A stretch of DNA of 39,069 nucleotides from Melanopsichium pennsylvanicum (GCA_900208305.1 OAPG01000029.1:1-39069), one strand, 5' to 3'. Positions 19,722-38,561 are shown, counted from the stretch's first letter. Program-made: numbers and translations. Notes: generated by a model not told the origin, from the letters alone.

Positions 19722-20291
19722 CTATTTACTATGATTACTACTATTAAAAATTAGGATAACTCAGATAAAATAAATTAGGATAACTTGAATTGAATCTCTC
19801 ATATCGTTAAATGGCAGATTTCGTAGGTTGGTGTGTGAATACGGAAGAATATAAATATTTCCACCATGTTTTTTACACATATCCATAATTTTATGTGTTG
19901 CAGGTTCTTTTTTTAATAGGTATTTATAACATGTTCTAGAAATGTGTGTTGTAAATTCTGAGTGATAAATGGATGCTTTTTTATCACTTCCTATTGGCAC
20001 AATAATTATAAAACCTGACGTAGTTTTACTAGTATTACGATTAGGTTTACCATACTTTTCTATTACTTTCTTCATTTTATTCTTTTCTTTCTTATCTCAA
20101 GGAAATTTAATGACCTCAATTTGTTTCAGGTCTTCAAAAATAAATCGGTAGAGAATCGAAATAAATTTGTGAGGGCTAATTGAAGTATCAAAGTTACTAC
20201 TAATACTAGTAAAAATTTGCATCAGATTAGTATAAGTATAAAAGATGGACACATTTTTGAATACTGTACCGCAGGAAAGGGGAGTATCCAA
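19722..20291 (-). CDS. Hypothetical protein between atp6 and its GIY-YIG ORF; two UGA codons
   Basis: If UGA is read as Trp, one frame runs from TTG 20291 to TAG 19722-19724 (189 residues), with UGA at 20097-20099 (VIKFP-W-DKKEK) and 19761-19763. Read by the standard code it breaks into shorter pieces. The N-terminus is uncertain: a second frame starts with ATG directly after the atp6 stop (MSRGFTKVSIILVTKVLV), so a frameshift may join the two. Composition is protein-like and basic in the middle (KKVIEKYGKPNRN...HISRTCYKYLLKK). I recognise no family. Its position inside the atp6 module suggests it is part of, or debris from, the mobile element. Confidence 0.45.
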
Positions 20292-20374
20292 TTAATCTTT
20301 TTTAGAAAAGATTCATTAGCAACTAGCACTTTAGTTACTAGAATTATTGAAACTTTAGTAAAACCTCTACTCAT

Positions 20375-21139
20375 TTAATGTAGATCAATAGCATCTTTAA
20401 GATATGAACATGTTAGAACACAGAATACGTAAGCTTGAATAAATGAAACTGCAATTTCTAGTCCAATAATACCAGTAAAAATGATAAATGGTAGTACAGT
20501 CAGTACTGAAACAATAAAAGTAGAAGTAAATAGAGGAGCCAGGAATCCTGAAAGGATTTTCATTAGAACGTGTCCTGCTGTAACGTTAGCAAATAGCCGA
20601 ACTCCAAGTGAGAAAGCTCGTGCTAGATATGAAATCAGCTCAATAGGTACTAGTAGAGGTACTAGTCCTAGAGGTGTACCTGAAGGAACAAAGAATGAGA
20701 AGAAGTGTACTTTGTGTAGTCGTAGACCAAGAATTGTAACTCCAATAAAGATTGTCATACTTAGACCAATACTTACCATAATTGATGTAGCTACTGTAAA
20801 TCCATATGGTACGTTACCACTTAGATTAGCAATTAGGATAAAGAAGAATAGTGAGTAGATAAATGGAAGGTACATCTCGTTAGCAGCACCAATTTGTGAT
20901 TTAACTAGTCCGTGTACTGAAGCAAAACTACTTTCTAGTGCAATACTCCATCGACTTGGAATTAGTTGGTGGTTGTTACTTCCCATAATATGAAGTGATA
21001 GTACTAGATATACAGTTAGAATTGTATATAGTCCTAGATTTGTTAGACTTAGATTAACGTATCCAAGTACAGGTAGATTTAGAGAAATAAGACTAGTTAC
21101 TTCAAATTGCTCTAGTGGTGAATGAATTAGGAATGCCAT
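20375..21139 (-). CDS. atp6: ATP synthase F0 subunit a
   Basis: 254 residues, normal length. It forms the proton half-channels of the mitochondrial ATP synthase. The essential Arg is in ARAFSLGVRLFANVTAGH (R181), and the C-terminal helix GLEIAVSFIQAYVF, then CVLTCSYLKDAIDLH, is complete. There are about six membrane segments. ATG at 21139, TAA at 20375-20377. It follows atp8 on the same strand by about 500 nt, and cox1-atp8-atp6 is probably one transcript. Its last 66 codons also exist as a diverged copy at 17285-17482, so the 3' part of this gene may be a replacement. Confidence 0.98.
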   Translation of the reverse strand: MAFLIHSPLEQFEVTSLISLNLPVLGYVNLSLTNLGLYTILTVYLVLSLHIMGSNNHQLIPSRWSIALESSFASVHGLVKSQIGAANEMYLPFIYSLFFFILIANLSGNVPYGFTVATSIMVSIGLSMTIFIGVTILGLRLHKVHFFSFFVPSGTPLGLVPLLVPIELISYLARAFSLGVRLFANVTAGHVLMKILSGFLAPLFTSTFIVSVLTVLPFIIFTGIIGLEIAVSFIQAYVFCVLTCSYLKDAIDLH

Positions 21140-21637
21140 TGCATAAAATAATATTAATTGGATTGTTACTTAATGTTTTTTTAATAGTTGCTACACCCCT
21201 ATAAATTAAATGCTAGCTAGCAACACTGATAACAAAATAGATCCTTTTTCATTTTTAGCGCAATAAATTTTGCGCTTGCGCTGCGCTTGCGCGCGGGGTT
21301 CAATTTGAAATAATGTTAAAGCTTTCTTCTTTCCTATAAAATAGTATAAAATGCCACCGCCGATTTTTCTGTTTTATAGACCGCATATTCTATTTAGCTA
21401 TCGGCTGACACTCTAAAAGAATCCGCTACGCGCTATATTTATATTTATTTACTAAAAGGAGGCTGTCTATTTTTATCACACCCTTATAAAATAAAATCGA
21501 AAATAAAATCGAAAATAAAATCTACGATTTCTTTTTAAGAGTGAGTGTGCTGGCGCTGCGCTGGCGCTGCTATAAAAATATAGGAGATATTTTAGTGGGG
21601 GGGAAAAGATCGTAAAAGTAATAACGATCTTCTTTAA
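21140..21637 (-). other. Spacer between atp8 and atp6, rich in GC repeats
   Basis: No ORF. It contains GCGCTTGCGCTGCGCTTGCG (21272-21291), found also at 34441 (reverse), 38849 and 38985. Further on are (AAAATAAAATCG)n at about 21488-21525 and a doubled CTGGCGCTGCGCTGGCGCTG (21550-21569). Repeats of this kind can support recombination. Confidence 0.75.
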
Positions 21638-21784
21638 TTAAAGTTTAGTAATGTACATTCGTGAAACAAATAGTTCTACAAAAGCTGGTAGGATGTATTT
21701 AGAAAATACAAATAGTAGTACAAATAGTCCTAGGAATGCAAATGAGATTTGATTTACGAAGTAAAAAGGTAGTAGTTGAGGCAT
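21638..21784 (-). CDS. atp8: ATP synthase F0 subunit 8
   Basis: A 48-residue protein starting [17 protein letters not shown], with one membrane span (about residues 13-32) and a basic tail ending [12 protein letters not shown] at the start, the single helix and the short length are diagnostic of fungal subunit 8 (A6L). ATG at 21784, TAA at 21638-21640. It lies between cox1 and atp6 on the same strand, the usual fungal order. Leu is CTA throughout. Confidence 0.95.
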
Positions 21785-22218
21785 TATTTATCAATCAATA
21801 AAATAGTTACAAACTAGTAGACTATAGCCTTGTAATATATATATAATCGTTTTCTATTATATAGCAGCTATAAAATAGAAGATTTTAGTAGCCGGATTTA
21901 ATTAATAATACGGGCTTAGTCTCTACTGGAACTGTTACTACTATTTAAGCCTAAAAATGGGGCTTTCTTTTTCCAGTTTTTCTTTTTATAAAAAGGAACA
22001 ATAAAATTGATTCCCTCATAAATTTTCTAACCGTTAGAAAAAGGATAGTATATTTTTCTTAATAATATTTTGTGCTCCGTTAAAAAATCGGAAGATTTTA
22101 GTAGGTCGATTATAGTAATTACTAGAAAATAGAAAACACTAGATAGTTTGTTCCGCTAAGGAGATGGGTAAGAAGGGGAGTGCGTCCCACCATGATATTC
22201 TATAATTTTATATATAAA
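21785..22218 (-). other. Spacer between cox1 and atp8
   Basis: No gene. It contains AT hairpins of the AAAATC-nnn-GATTTT family (about 21874-21890 and 22085-22100). I see no promoter or processing consensus. Confidence 0.5.
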
Positions 22219-31109
<8,891 letters not shown>

Positions 31110-31273
31110 TTAATCCTTCTAGTCTATTCACTTTTTTAGTACCAATCTTTTTATTTATAGTGTTAATTATTTTTTACTCTTTAATTATAAGTTAACATCC
31201 TTTTTTTAGTAGCCAAAAAAGTATTCCGTATTTACTTAATTTTGGTATACCTATATATAGGTATATAATTACA

Positions 31274-31362
31274 CGGACAAAAGGAGATTCGAACTCCTAA
31301 GGAAGTTTTTTATATTCCAGACAATTAGCAATCGCCTACACCTCGCCAATAGCGGTTTGTCC
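31274..31362 (-). tRNA. trnS: tRNA-Ser (GCU)
   Basis: Class II tRNA: acceptor GGACAAA/TTTGTCC, anticodon arm GGCGA-TTGCTAA-TTGTC with anticodon GCT, long variable arm with GGAA/TTCC stem, T-arm AGGAG-TTCGAAT-CTCCT, discriminator G. It reads AGC/AGT codons, which are very common here. Confidence 0.93.
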
Positions 31363-31401
31363 ATAAGTAACCTATATAAAGAAGGTATAAAAAGAAACTA
31401 T

Positions 31402-31441
31402 TTTAATTTAATTTAATTTAATTTAATTTAATTTAATTTAA
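31402..31441 (+). repeat. Tandem repeat (TTTAA)8
   Basis: Eight perfect copies of TTTAA between trnS and the stranded nad1 end. It is a simple slippage repeat. Confidence 0.95.
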
Positions 31442-31497
31442 TCCCAGTACGAATAGAATTAATATATTAAAGTAAAGGGGTTAAAAATAAGTATTAA

Positions 31498-31604
31498 TTA
31501 ATAAGGACTAATATCGAAAGCAATCAGAAGACTAGGTACTAGGATTAGTAGTGCGATAGCTATAGGAAGCATACCAGTCCAACAGAACGTCATAAGCCCA
31601 TCTA
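31498..31604 (-). pseudogene. nad1: Stranded nad1 3' end (about 35 codons)
   Basis: It encodes the last residues of nad1, MTFCWTGMLPIAIALLILVP, then SLLIAFDISPY and TAA (31498-31500). The frame matches the intact gene (33334-33440), with mainly silent changes. It lies beyond the GIY-YIG relic that follows intact nad1, the same layout as in the atp6 and cox2 modules. Confidence 0.92.
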
Positions 31605-31654
31605 GATAAATTAATATAATCGTTTATTTACTCTTCAGCAAATTGTAATAATTG

Positions 31655-31726
31655 AATAACTAAAGAGACTCGAACTCTTATCCATACTATCAGAAGTAGT
31701 AGACATTAGCATTATGTTATAGTTAG
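31655..31726 (-). tRNA. trnR: tRNA-Arg (UCU)-like, first acceptor pair mismatched
   Basis: On the - strand: acceptor CTAACTA/TAGTTAT (six of seven pairs; position 1-72 is C-T), D-stem ACAT/ATGT, anticodon arm TACTA-CTTCTGA-TAGTA with anticodon TCT, T-arm AAGAG-TTCGAGT-CTCTT. It is quite different in body from the other UCU tRNA at 19589. It may be functional with end repair, or a degenerate copy. Confidence 0.7.
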
Positions 31727-31799
31727 TTACAGTTTTATAAAAACTAGTAGCGCCAGCGCAGAAAGATCTACAAACCTTAAAAATAGGGGGGACTACAAA

Positions 31800-33059
31800 T
31801 TAGTAACTTTAGAAAAGATCCAACCTTTAATAATTGTACCTGAATCGAGCTATTTACGAAGTGTTTTTAGGCTAACACTTCGACCTTCGATATTATAAGT
31901 GTGCGCAGATGCGACTGTAATAGAAGGTACAACAGTTTCAGTATTATTAATAGTGTCTTTAATAAGCACTTTCATTGAATTTAATTTGTATTAAGACCCA
32001 CACGTGATTCAACACGGTACTGATCGAATAGCTTTTTAAGCGCTTCAACAGGGATTAGATAAATTTTTGTATTCTCAGTAGGTCCGATTCGTGATACAGT
32101 ATAGCGTCGGAATAGTTTAGTACCGGAAGAAAGAGACAACACCAATACCAAGTTGACGAGCACCAACTGCAGCACTTGCAGCTTCAAATACTAGAACATC
32201 ATCCAGGTAAAGATAAATTGGTTGAGACATACTCGTTACCATTTTATTCCATTTTTCATAAGATAGTTCAGAATGATCTGTGTAAGGTCCTATGTTAGCT
32301 ACTTTTACAGTATTAAGTGAAGGTTTCAGTGTTAGAATAAGATACTGTAAAAGAATAATAATTTTACGAAGTTGATCAATACTAGCTTCTTTAATTTCTT
32401 TTAGTTGAACTAGTTCAACTAGATAAATTGTTAGGCTAAAATTTTCTAGTCCATACTTAGACATATTAGAAATAATTGGACGTGTCTTATTTTTAGAAAT
32501 GTCTTGTTTATAATTAGCAACACGTTTGGCTAGCTCAACACTACTTCCAACATATTGTTCACCAGTTAGCATATTAGTCCAGATGTAAATACCAGCATAT
32601 TTAGGTAGACCACTACGTTTACCAATTAGCTGATAAATATCCTTTTTATTTACCTCTTTTGTAATAGGATCACAATAATTTACTGTTTTAGGTTCAATAC
32701 TAATAAGTTGTTCAAGTTATTCTGGTAGAACTCGATCGAACTTACTAGGTAGAATCTTATTAAGTACATCCGTATCTGTATTATTACCGGAAGTAAGATA
32801 CCGTCGTGCAATGAGATATGGGTTAGAAGTGTTTTCGTCCTAGATCTTTTTCTAGTACTTCAGACCAGAAATTCTCATTATTATCCTTTTCTTCTGCATC
32901 TTTCTTCTTTTTGTCTCCGGTATTATACCAAGCATAGCTACCTACAATTATACTCATGCTGCTACTATTTGTATTAGAAGCTAGTTGATCAATTAGTAGA
33001 CCTCCTTGAACAAGTAGAGTAATACAAATTAGAATAGAATAAATAGCAGTGCAACACAA
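31800..33059 (-). pseudogene. GIY-YIG endonuclease relic of the nad1 module
   Basis: It starts with a hydrophobic segment (AIYSILICITLLVQGGLLID), then a charged linker ending WSEVLEKDLGRK; the frame shifts near 32828 and continues NPYLIARRYLTSGNNTD. An in-frame TAA occurs at LPE-*-LEQL (about 32716). The catalytic block AGIYIWTNMLTGEQYVGSS, then VELAKRVANYK, is intact (about 32520-32600), followed by IYLYLDDVLVFEAASAAVG. Another shift near 32120 leads to GTKLFRRYTVSRIG, and a final segment NIEGRSVSLKTLRK...GTIIKGWIF resembles a NUMOD DNA-binding repeat. The C-terminal parts resemble the nad3-linked ORF (VYVYVNDILIYISSSAA; GTTYKGWKFSS), so the two are paralogues. Confidence 0.8.
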
Positions 33060-33333
33060 ATCTTTAGAAAAATGGTAATTCGGTAGGACAAAACAGGAAT
33101 GGCTACTAGTAGATGTAGAAATGAATTTACGTTTACCATACCTATATTAATATCCATTAAAGTTGTACATTCTGGTAAATATAAATTCTTACCTTTTTTT
33201 ACTATAATAATAAAACAGGGATTAAAAAATTACTATAATGGTGAAAAAAGAAATAAATTCTCTAGTCCTACTAAAATTATTATACTAATATAAGTAACCG
33301 TGTGGCGCGCAAGGGGGAAAATAGTTATTATTT

Positions 33334-34329
33334 TTAATAAGGGCTAATATCGAATGCAATTAGTAGACTTGGTACTAGGATTAGAAGAGCGATAGCAATT
33401 GGTAGAAGTCCAGTCCAACAGAATACCATTAGTGAATCGTACCGCATTCGAGGCAGTGTAGCTCGAATCCATACAAATAGGAACATAATTAGAACTGCTT
33501 TTACAGCTAGAGCAATACTTTGTAGGTTAATAAATGAATCTTCAGCAAATAGTACTTGAGGTGACATGTTATATCCACCAAGGAATAGAATTGCTGTGAA
33601 AGTAGACATTAGAACAATACTTCCATACTCTGCTAGGAAGAAAAATACAAAGATCATACCTGAGTGCTCTGTCATGAAACCAGCAACTAGCTCAGATTCA
33701 GCTTCTGGAAGATCGAATGGTGTACGGTTTGTTTCAGCAAGTGCGGAAATAAAGAATAGAATAAAGATAGGTAGTAGAGGTATAATATACCATACACTTT
33801 GTTGAGCTTCAATAATTTCTGTAATATTGAATGTACCACAAAGTAGAATTACAGTTAGTACAGCAGCACTATAAATTAGTTCGTAACTAATCATTTGAGC
33901 TGTAGATCGTAGAGAACCTAGGAAAGCATATTTAGAATTAGCTGACCATCCTGCAAATAGGATACCATATACACCAATACTTGAAAGGGCTAGAGAGTAA
34001 AGAATACCTAGTGAAAAATCACTAAGAGCTAGACCAGGACCTAGAGGAATAACACCCCAACCTAGTAGACTAAAAATTAGTGTTACCATAGGAGCTAGAA
34101 AGAATAGACTTTTTGTAGCTTGTGATGGAATAACTTGCTCTTTAATTACCAGTTTTAGAGCATCTGCAAATGGTTGTAGTAGAGCATAGTATCCAACAAC
34201 ATTAGGTCCAATTCGTCGTTGCATTGATCCCATTACTTTTCGTTCAATTACTGTCATAAAAGCAACACTTAGTAGAATTGGAACAAGAACTACTAGAATC
34301 TCTAGTAGATTATATAGAATTGAAAGCAT
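33334..34329 (-). CDS. nad1: NADH dehydrogenase subunit 1
   Basis: 331 residues, normal length, with about eight membrane helices. It forms part of the quinone-binding module of complex I. Diagnostic strings: AFMTVIERKVMGSMQRRIGP, then NVVGYYALLQPFADALKL, and EAESELVAGFMTEHSGM. ATG at 34329, TAA at 33334-33336. The last 35 codons also occur at 31498-31604, so the 3' end of this gene is probably the one delivered by a GIY-YIG module. Codons are strongly host-like (Leu CTA, Arg CGA). Confidence 0.98.
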   Translation of the reverse strand: MLSILYNLLEILVVLVPILLSVAFMTVIERKVMGSMQRRIGPNVVGYYALLQPFADALKLVIKEQVIPSQATKSLFFLAPMVTLIFSLLGWGVIPLGPGLALSDFSLGILYSLALSSIGVYGILFAGWSANSKYAFLGSLRSTAQMISYELIYSAAVLTVILLCGTFNITEIIEAQQSVWYIIPLLPIFILFFISALAETNRTPFDLPEAESELVAGFMTEHSGMIFVFFFLAEYGSIVLMSTFTAILFLGGYNMSPQVLFAEDSFINLQSIALAVKAVLIMFLFVWIRATLPRMRYDSLMVFCWTGLLPIAIALLILVPSLLIAFDISPY

Positions 34330-34920
34330 TTTTAAGTTTTATTTTACTGCGTTACTAATTTTACTAATTACTAATCTAATATCTAGATTATTTAAAGTAA
34401 ATACGCACGTTAATAAATCTATACTTAATTACCGCCCGTGCGCAAGCGCAGCGCAAGCGCAAAATGTAGACTAAATTGCGCGCGAGCTCTTAGATAGATT
34501 AATCTATTTTATTATAGACTAACCTACTATATTAATTTCTCTTTTATTTAAATGAAAGTAATAAGTATAGATAGGAGTAAATCAAAAAGAGTAAGAGTAA
34601 GTACTCTATCCTATACAAGAATAGGGTCGCGCCAGCGCATTCATTTTTTGATTAGATAGTTTAATTAAATAGATCTTCCGAAAGCCTAAATAGCAAATTT
34701 TAAGTAGTTAACAAGAAGATTAAAAGTATACAGATCGCAACACCTGTAAATACATGTGTATATATCTCACTGTTTAATTTTATATGCTTGTTTTCCTTCG
34801 GGAAACAGGGAAATTTATTTATGTGTAGTTAATATTAATAAATTAACTATTTTTAAGTAAGATATATAATTATCCTCTTGAAAAAAAGAGGCGTAAGGAG
34901 GGGTAAATAATAAATAAGCT
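34330..34920 (+). other. Divergent spacer between nad1 and the cox2 remnant, with GC repeats
   Basis: No gene. GC repeats: GCGCAAGCGCAGCGCAAGCG (34440-34459; reverse copy of the 21272 repeat), GTCGCGCCAGCGCATTCA (34627-34644) and GTTTTCC-TTC-GGGAAAC (34790-34806; cousin of the in-frame hairpin in the cox1 intron 1 ORF). It lies upstream of nad1, so promoters for nad1 (-) and nad2 (+) may be in or near this region. Confidence 0.65.
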
Positions 34921-34975
34921 TGGCTACCGATTCATGCTAGGTATTTTTCAGGTGTTACAGCTTCTATTATTACAA
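34921..34975 (-). pseudogene. cox2: Third copy of the cox2 3' end (about 18 codons)
   Basis: On the + strand TGGCTACCGATTCATGCTAG then GTATTTTTCAGGTGTTACAG matches the complement of the last cox2 codons (15416-15471), with several substitutions. It is isolated, between nad1 and nad2. Confidence 0.75.
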
Positions 34976-35092
34976 GCGTTTACTATATAGTATAGGTATA
35001 CTAATTATTATATAAAAATTAGTATAATATGTATAAATAAAGATTATACCCTGTACTGCTACACATTTTTACTATTTAATTATAGTAAACGC
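34976..35092 (+). repeat. 117-bp segment bounded by a 12-bp perfect inverted repeat
   Basis: GCGTTTACTATA (34976-34987) and TATAGTAAACGC (35081-35092) are exact reverse complements. Between them lie AGTATAATATGTATA (35021-35035) and ATACCCTGTACTGCTA (35046-35061), both shared with the sequence just after trnG (12468-12513). This is a strong potential stem-loop or the edge of a moved segment upstream of nad2. Confidence 0.8.
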
Positions 35093-35234
35093 CATTCTTT
35101 ATAAAAAAGAGAGTTTATTAGGACTAAGTTTCTGTTTTTGTAGAACATATGAAATTATAAATTGTGATTTAGTAGTAAAATAAATAATAATTTACTATAA
35201 AATTAATGGGATTTATTATAAAGTAGTAGTCGTA

Positions 35235-36848
35235 ATGCTTTCAATTGGTCTAATTTCACTACTAGTAGCCATTCCTGTTTTCTCCTACCGAATTACTCCT
35301 AGTCTATTTAATCGAATTACATCTGTAGTTCTAATCTATTCTGCTCTACTGGCTTTTAATGGTCTACATATTGAGTCACTAGCTTCCGGAGTAGGTATCT
35401 ACAGTGGACTATTCCATGTAACAACAGTATCAGTAGCTATTGAAGGATTTCTACTTTTCACTGGTGCTCTAATTCTACTAGGTTGGGGTCCAGTTACAGA
35501 TAAAACGATTGTACGATCAAGTACAACAGTAGTTCCAACAATTAGTGAGTATTCACTAATGATTCTATTTACATCTATGGGTGCTACACTACTACTAAGT
35601 AGTTCTGATCTAGTAAGTATGTATCTAAGTATTGAGCTACAAAGTTTTGCTGTTTATATTCTAGCAACACTTTACCGAGATTCAGAATCTGCAACAAGTG
35701 CTGGTCTTAAATACTTTCTACTAGGTGGTCTATCATCAGCCCTAATTCTACTAGGTACAGCACTAATTTATAGTTATACAGGTCTTACACAATTTGAAAG
35801 TATTTATACTCTAGTACAAGTAACAGGATCAGATTATATAGCTTATAGTGCTGTTTATAGTGGTGGTGTTACATGTGGACTACTTCTAATTGGTATTGGA
35901 TTCCTATTTAAAGTAGCAGCAGCTCCACTACATAATTGGGGACCAGATGTATATGATGGTGTACCAACCATTGTAACATCTTGGCTAACAACAATGCCAA
36001 AAATTTCCATCTTTGTATTTCTTCTAGAACTACAATCAGGACTAGAAGGTAGTTTTGAATCACTAAGTGTTCTTATTAGTGATGATACATCTATTAATAT
36101 TTGGAAAAATCTACTACTTATTGCTAGTGTTCTAAGTCTTATTATCGGTACAGTAGTTGGACTTAGTCAATATCGTATTAAACGACTTCTAGCATATAGT
36201 ACTATTAGTCACGTAGGATTTCTACTACTAGCTCTATCAATTAATACTGAAGAATCAATTGAATCATTCCTATTCTATCTAATTCAATACTCACTTACAA
36301 ATGTAAACACATTCCTAATTCTTCTAGCATTTGGATACATTATGAGCACAAGTAAATCATACCTAGTTTCAAATCGTGCTACTAATAAACAATCAGTTAA
36401 TAGTACAGACATTCAGTTTATTGATCAACTTAAAGGTCAATTTAAGGAAAATCCTCTACTAGGACTAAGTCTTGCTCTTTGTCTATTCTCTATGGCAGGT
36501 ATTCCACCACTAATTGGATTTTTTGCAAAACAAATGGTTCTATATTCAAGTACTCACGGTGGTTACTATTTTGTATCTATTATAGCAATTCTAGTAAGTG
36601 TAATTAGTGCATCTTACTATCTAAAAATTATTCGAGTTATCTACTTCGATAGTCAAGATACTCAAACTGAGGTAGTATATACTGATAGTACTCTAAATAC
36701 ACAAGATACTAATACTACTCAAACAATTACTAACGTACATAGTCTACTAATTTCTAGTCTTACTATGATTATCGTACTATTTGTACTTCAACCATCAATC
36801 CTACTAAATAGCTGTCATATTCTAGCTCTATCACTATTCTATTACTAA
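35235..36848 (+). CDS. nad2: NADH dehydrogenase subunit 2
   Basis: 537 residues, multi-spanning, complex I proton-pumping antiporter-like subunit. Diagnostic strings: [37 protein letters not shown], the conserved Lys in [31 protein letters not shown] and [18 protein letters not shown]. The TAA overlaps the nad3 ATG by one base (TAATG), the common fungal nad2/nad3 arrangement. ATG at 35235 is preceded by AAGTAGTAGTCGTA, repeated in the stranded nad2 5' fragment at 12669. Confidence 0.98.
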   Translation: MLSIGLISLLVAIPVFSYRITPSLFNRITSVVLIYSALLAFNGLHIESLASGVGIYSGLFHVTTVSVAIEGFLLFTGALILLGWGPVTDKTIVRSSTTVVPTISEYSLMILFTSMGATLLLSSSDLVSMYLSIELQSFAVYILATLYRDSESATSAGLKYFLLGGLSSALILLGTALIYSYTGLTQFESIYTLVQVTGSDYIAYSAVYSGGVTCGLLLIGIGFLFKVAAAPLHNWGPDVYDGVPTIVTSWLTTMPKISIFVFLLELQSGLEGSFESLSVLISDDTSINIWKNLLLIASVLSLIIGTVVGLSQYRIKRLLAYSTISHVGFLLLALSINTEESIESFLFYLIQYSLTNVNTFLILLAFGYIMSTSKSYLVSNRATNKQSVNSTDIQFIDQLKGQFKENPLLGLSLALCLFSMAGIPPLIGFFAKQMVLYSSTHGGYYFVSIIAILVSVISASYYLKIIRVIYFDSQDTQTEVVYTDSTLNTQDTNTTQTITNVHSLLISSLTMIIVLFVLQPSILLNSCHILALSLFYY

Positions 36849-37567
36849 TGAACACAATTACACTATTTTTTATTTTTATCCCTATTCTAGCAGTTATTCT
36901 TCTATTTGCTAACCTTCTACTAGCTGTTCACCGACCTGATTCAGAAAAAGTTACACCATATGAATGTGGTTTTAGTCCAGTATATGGTCAAACACGAAAC
37001 CCTTTCTCTATTCAATTTTATCTAGTAGGTATTCTATTCCTAGTATTTGATATTGAACTCCTAATGACTTACCCATTTGCCGTAAATCTTTACCAGACAA
37101 GTGCTTATGGGTTCTGGATCTTTGTTATCTTTTTCCTAGTACTTACTGTTGGTTTCATTTACGAGTTTGGAACAGGAGCTCTATACTTCACAGATAAACG
37201 ATCTTCAATTAACAATGTTGATGTTGTTAAGTCTAATACTTCCCCTTTTACTAATAAAAACGATCTTATTCTACCAGTTAAAAAATTAGTAAAAGTGAAA
37301 GTAACAATTCACTTCGTTAGAGGTAGAAAAAAAGAAAAATCAACTTATCTATCTGATGCCTACGAAAAGGATCTAGGACAATCTACTGAGAATGTGCACC
37401 TAAAAGCACAATGTCATATTCAGAGTGGTAACCCTACTGATCAGACAACTATCAATGAGGTGCAAAAAGCTTTTCATTCTATCCCGCCGGTAGGCACTCA
37501 GGAAGAACTAGATAAACTAGCTAGTATTTCATCCAGTACAATTCTTCTTTCAGACAGCATTAGTTAA
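36848..37567 (+). CDS. nad3: NADH dehydrogenase subunit 3 fused in frame to a GIY-YIG-module leader
   Basis: Residues 1-121 (36848-37210) are nad3: [31 protein letters not shown], then [12 protein letters not shown]. The native end, seen in the stranded copy at 38562-38662, would be DKRSSIRVEKP and stop. Here the frame continues without a stop for about 118 residues ([16 protein letters not shown]... to LLSDSIS, TAA at 37565). This extension resembles the linker of the nad1-module ORF (YEKDLG versus LEKDLG) and contains an in-frame GCC-GGT-AGGC hairpin. A mature NAD3 presumably requires processing or tolerates the tail. The usual length is about 115-137 residues. Confidence 0.95.
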   Translation: MNTITLFFIFIPILAVILLFANLLLAVHRPDSEKVTPYECGFSPVYGQTRNPFSIQFYLVGILFLVFDIELLMTYPFAVNLYQTSAYGFWIFVIFFLVLTVGFIYEFGTGALYFTDKRSSINNVDVVKSNTSPFTNKNDLILPVKKLVKVKVTIHFVRGRKKEKSTYLSDAYEKDLGQSTENVHLKAQCHIQSGNPTDQTTINEVQKAFHSIPPVGTQEELDKLASISSSTILLSDSIS

Positions 37568-38520
37568 ATCCGAAAAGCATTTCAAGCTATTGTAGGAGTT
37601 GGACGTAGCAAACTTGTATCTAATAAACGTGTTTATGGTGTTTACGTATTCACTAACCTAATCAAAAATGATCAACTAGTTGGTAGCAGTATGAGTCTCT
37701 CTGTTCGACTAGTACATTATTTTAAACCTAGCACTCTAGCCACTAGTTCACGTTATTTTGTTTTTACATCTAACACTATACAAATATTCCGATTTTTAGC
37801 TAGAGATTTCTATTTTTGTTAAAAATGGAATGGTTATGCAGTAGAAGATATTACTAAACTGCAAAGTCTTGTACTGTGTCTGAAACAATATTCTATTTTC
37901 ACTCTTAATAGTACACTTAATACAATGAAAGTTGATGGTGTTACACCAGTGAAAAAGTGAAAAGTAGTATTATTAAAGCTAACTCTGTCCCTGTCTATGT
38001 TTATGTGAATGATATTCTTATTTATATTAGTTCTAGTGCAGCTCAACTATAACTGAAACAGATATCTCTCGAGCAACAATTAGTCTAGCAACGGCTAACC
38101 CTAACCGTCTTGTTTTTTATTCTTTATCACTCAGCAGGCTCACACTCAATCAATTCTTTCTACTTGTGTTCTACTATCTACAGAAGAATTTGTAGACCTA
38201 GTTAAAGAAGCTCGATCTATTTTTACTAAATCACCCAAACCACATCTAACACCGGAAAACCGTCTAGCAGTAAAATCACAGAAGATTAAGATTGGGGCCT
38301 TCGACCGCCGAAGGAAAAAATAGGAAACAGGGAAAACTTATTACAAAGAAAGTATTTATCAAATGAATCCGTTTACACGAACACTAGGTCCCACAAAATA
38401 TGTTAGTATGGATACTATTCGTAAATGTATATCTAAGGGAACAACATATAAAGGATGGAAATTCTCTAGTACTCCTCAGGCCAATTATTATAACATATCC
38501 TTATGCAATGAACCTTTCCC
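37568..38520 (+). pseudogene. GIY-YIG endonuclease continuing from the nad3 fusion, decayed
   Basis: The nad3 frame carries on past TAA (37565-37567): IRKAFQAIVGVGRSKLVS, then the catalytic block KRVYGVYVFTNLIKNDQLVG, then SSMSLSVRLVHYFKPS. A second in-frame TAA follows FYFC (about 37819). After a frameshift near 37970 comes VPVYVYVNDILIYISSSAA. The tail (38363-38520) reads NPFTRTLGPTKYVSMDTIRK...GTTYKGWKFSS, a NUMOD-like DNA-binding repeat. CCTTCG-ACCGC-CGAAGG (38298-38314) is one more hairpin. It is a paralogue of the nad1-module ORF and probably inactive. Confidence 0.8.
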
Positions 38521-38561
38521 AAACAAGCACTTATGGATGCGGATGAAAATCCGCCGAAGGC

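Noticed and set aside
20481..20858. 125-codon frame on the + strand across atp6
   Set aside because: It is the antisense shadow of atp6 and has a biased composition; the same applies to the + strand frame 33566-33805 across nad1.
31402..31441. Regular TTTAA repeats as a CRISPR-like array
   Set aside because: The unit is 5 nt with no spacers; it is a simple repeat.
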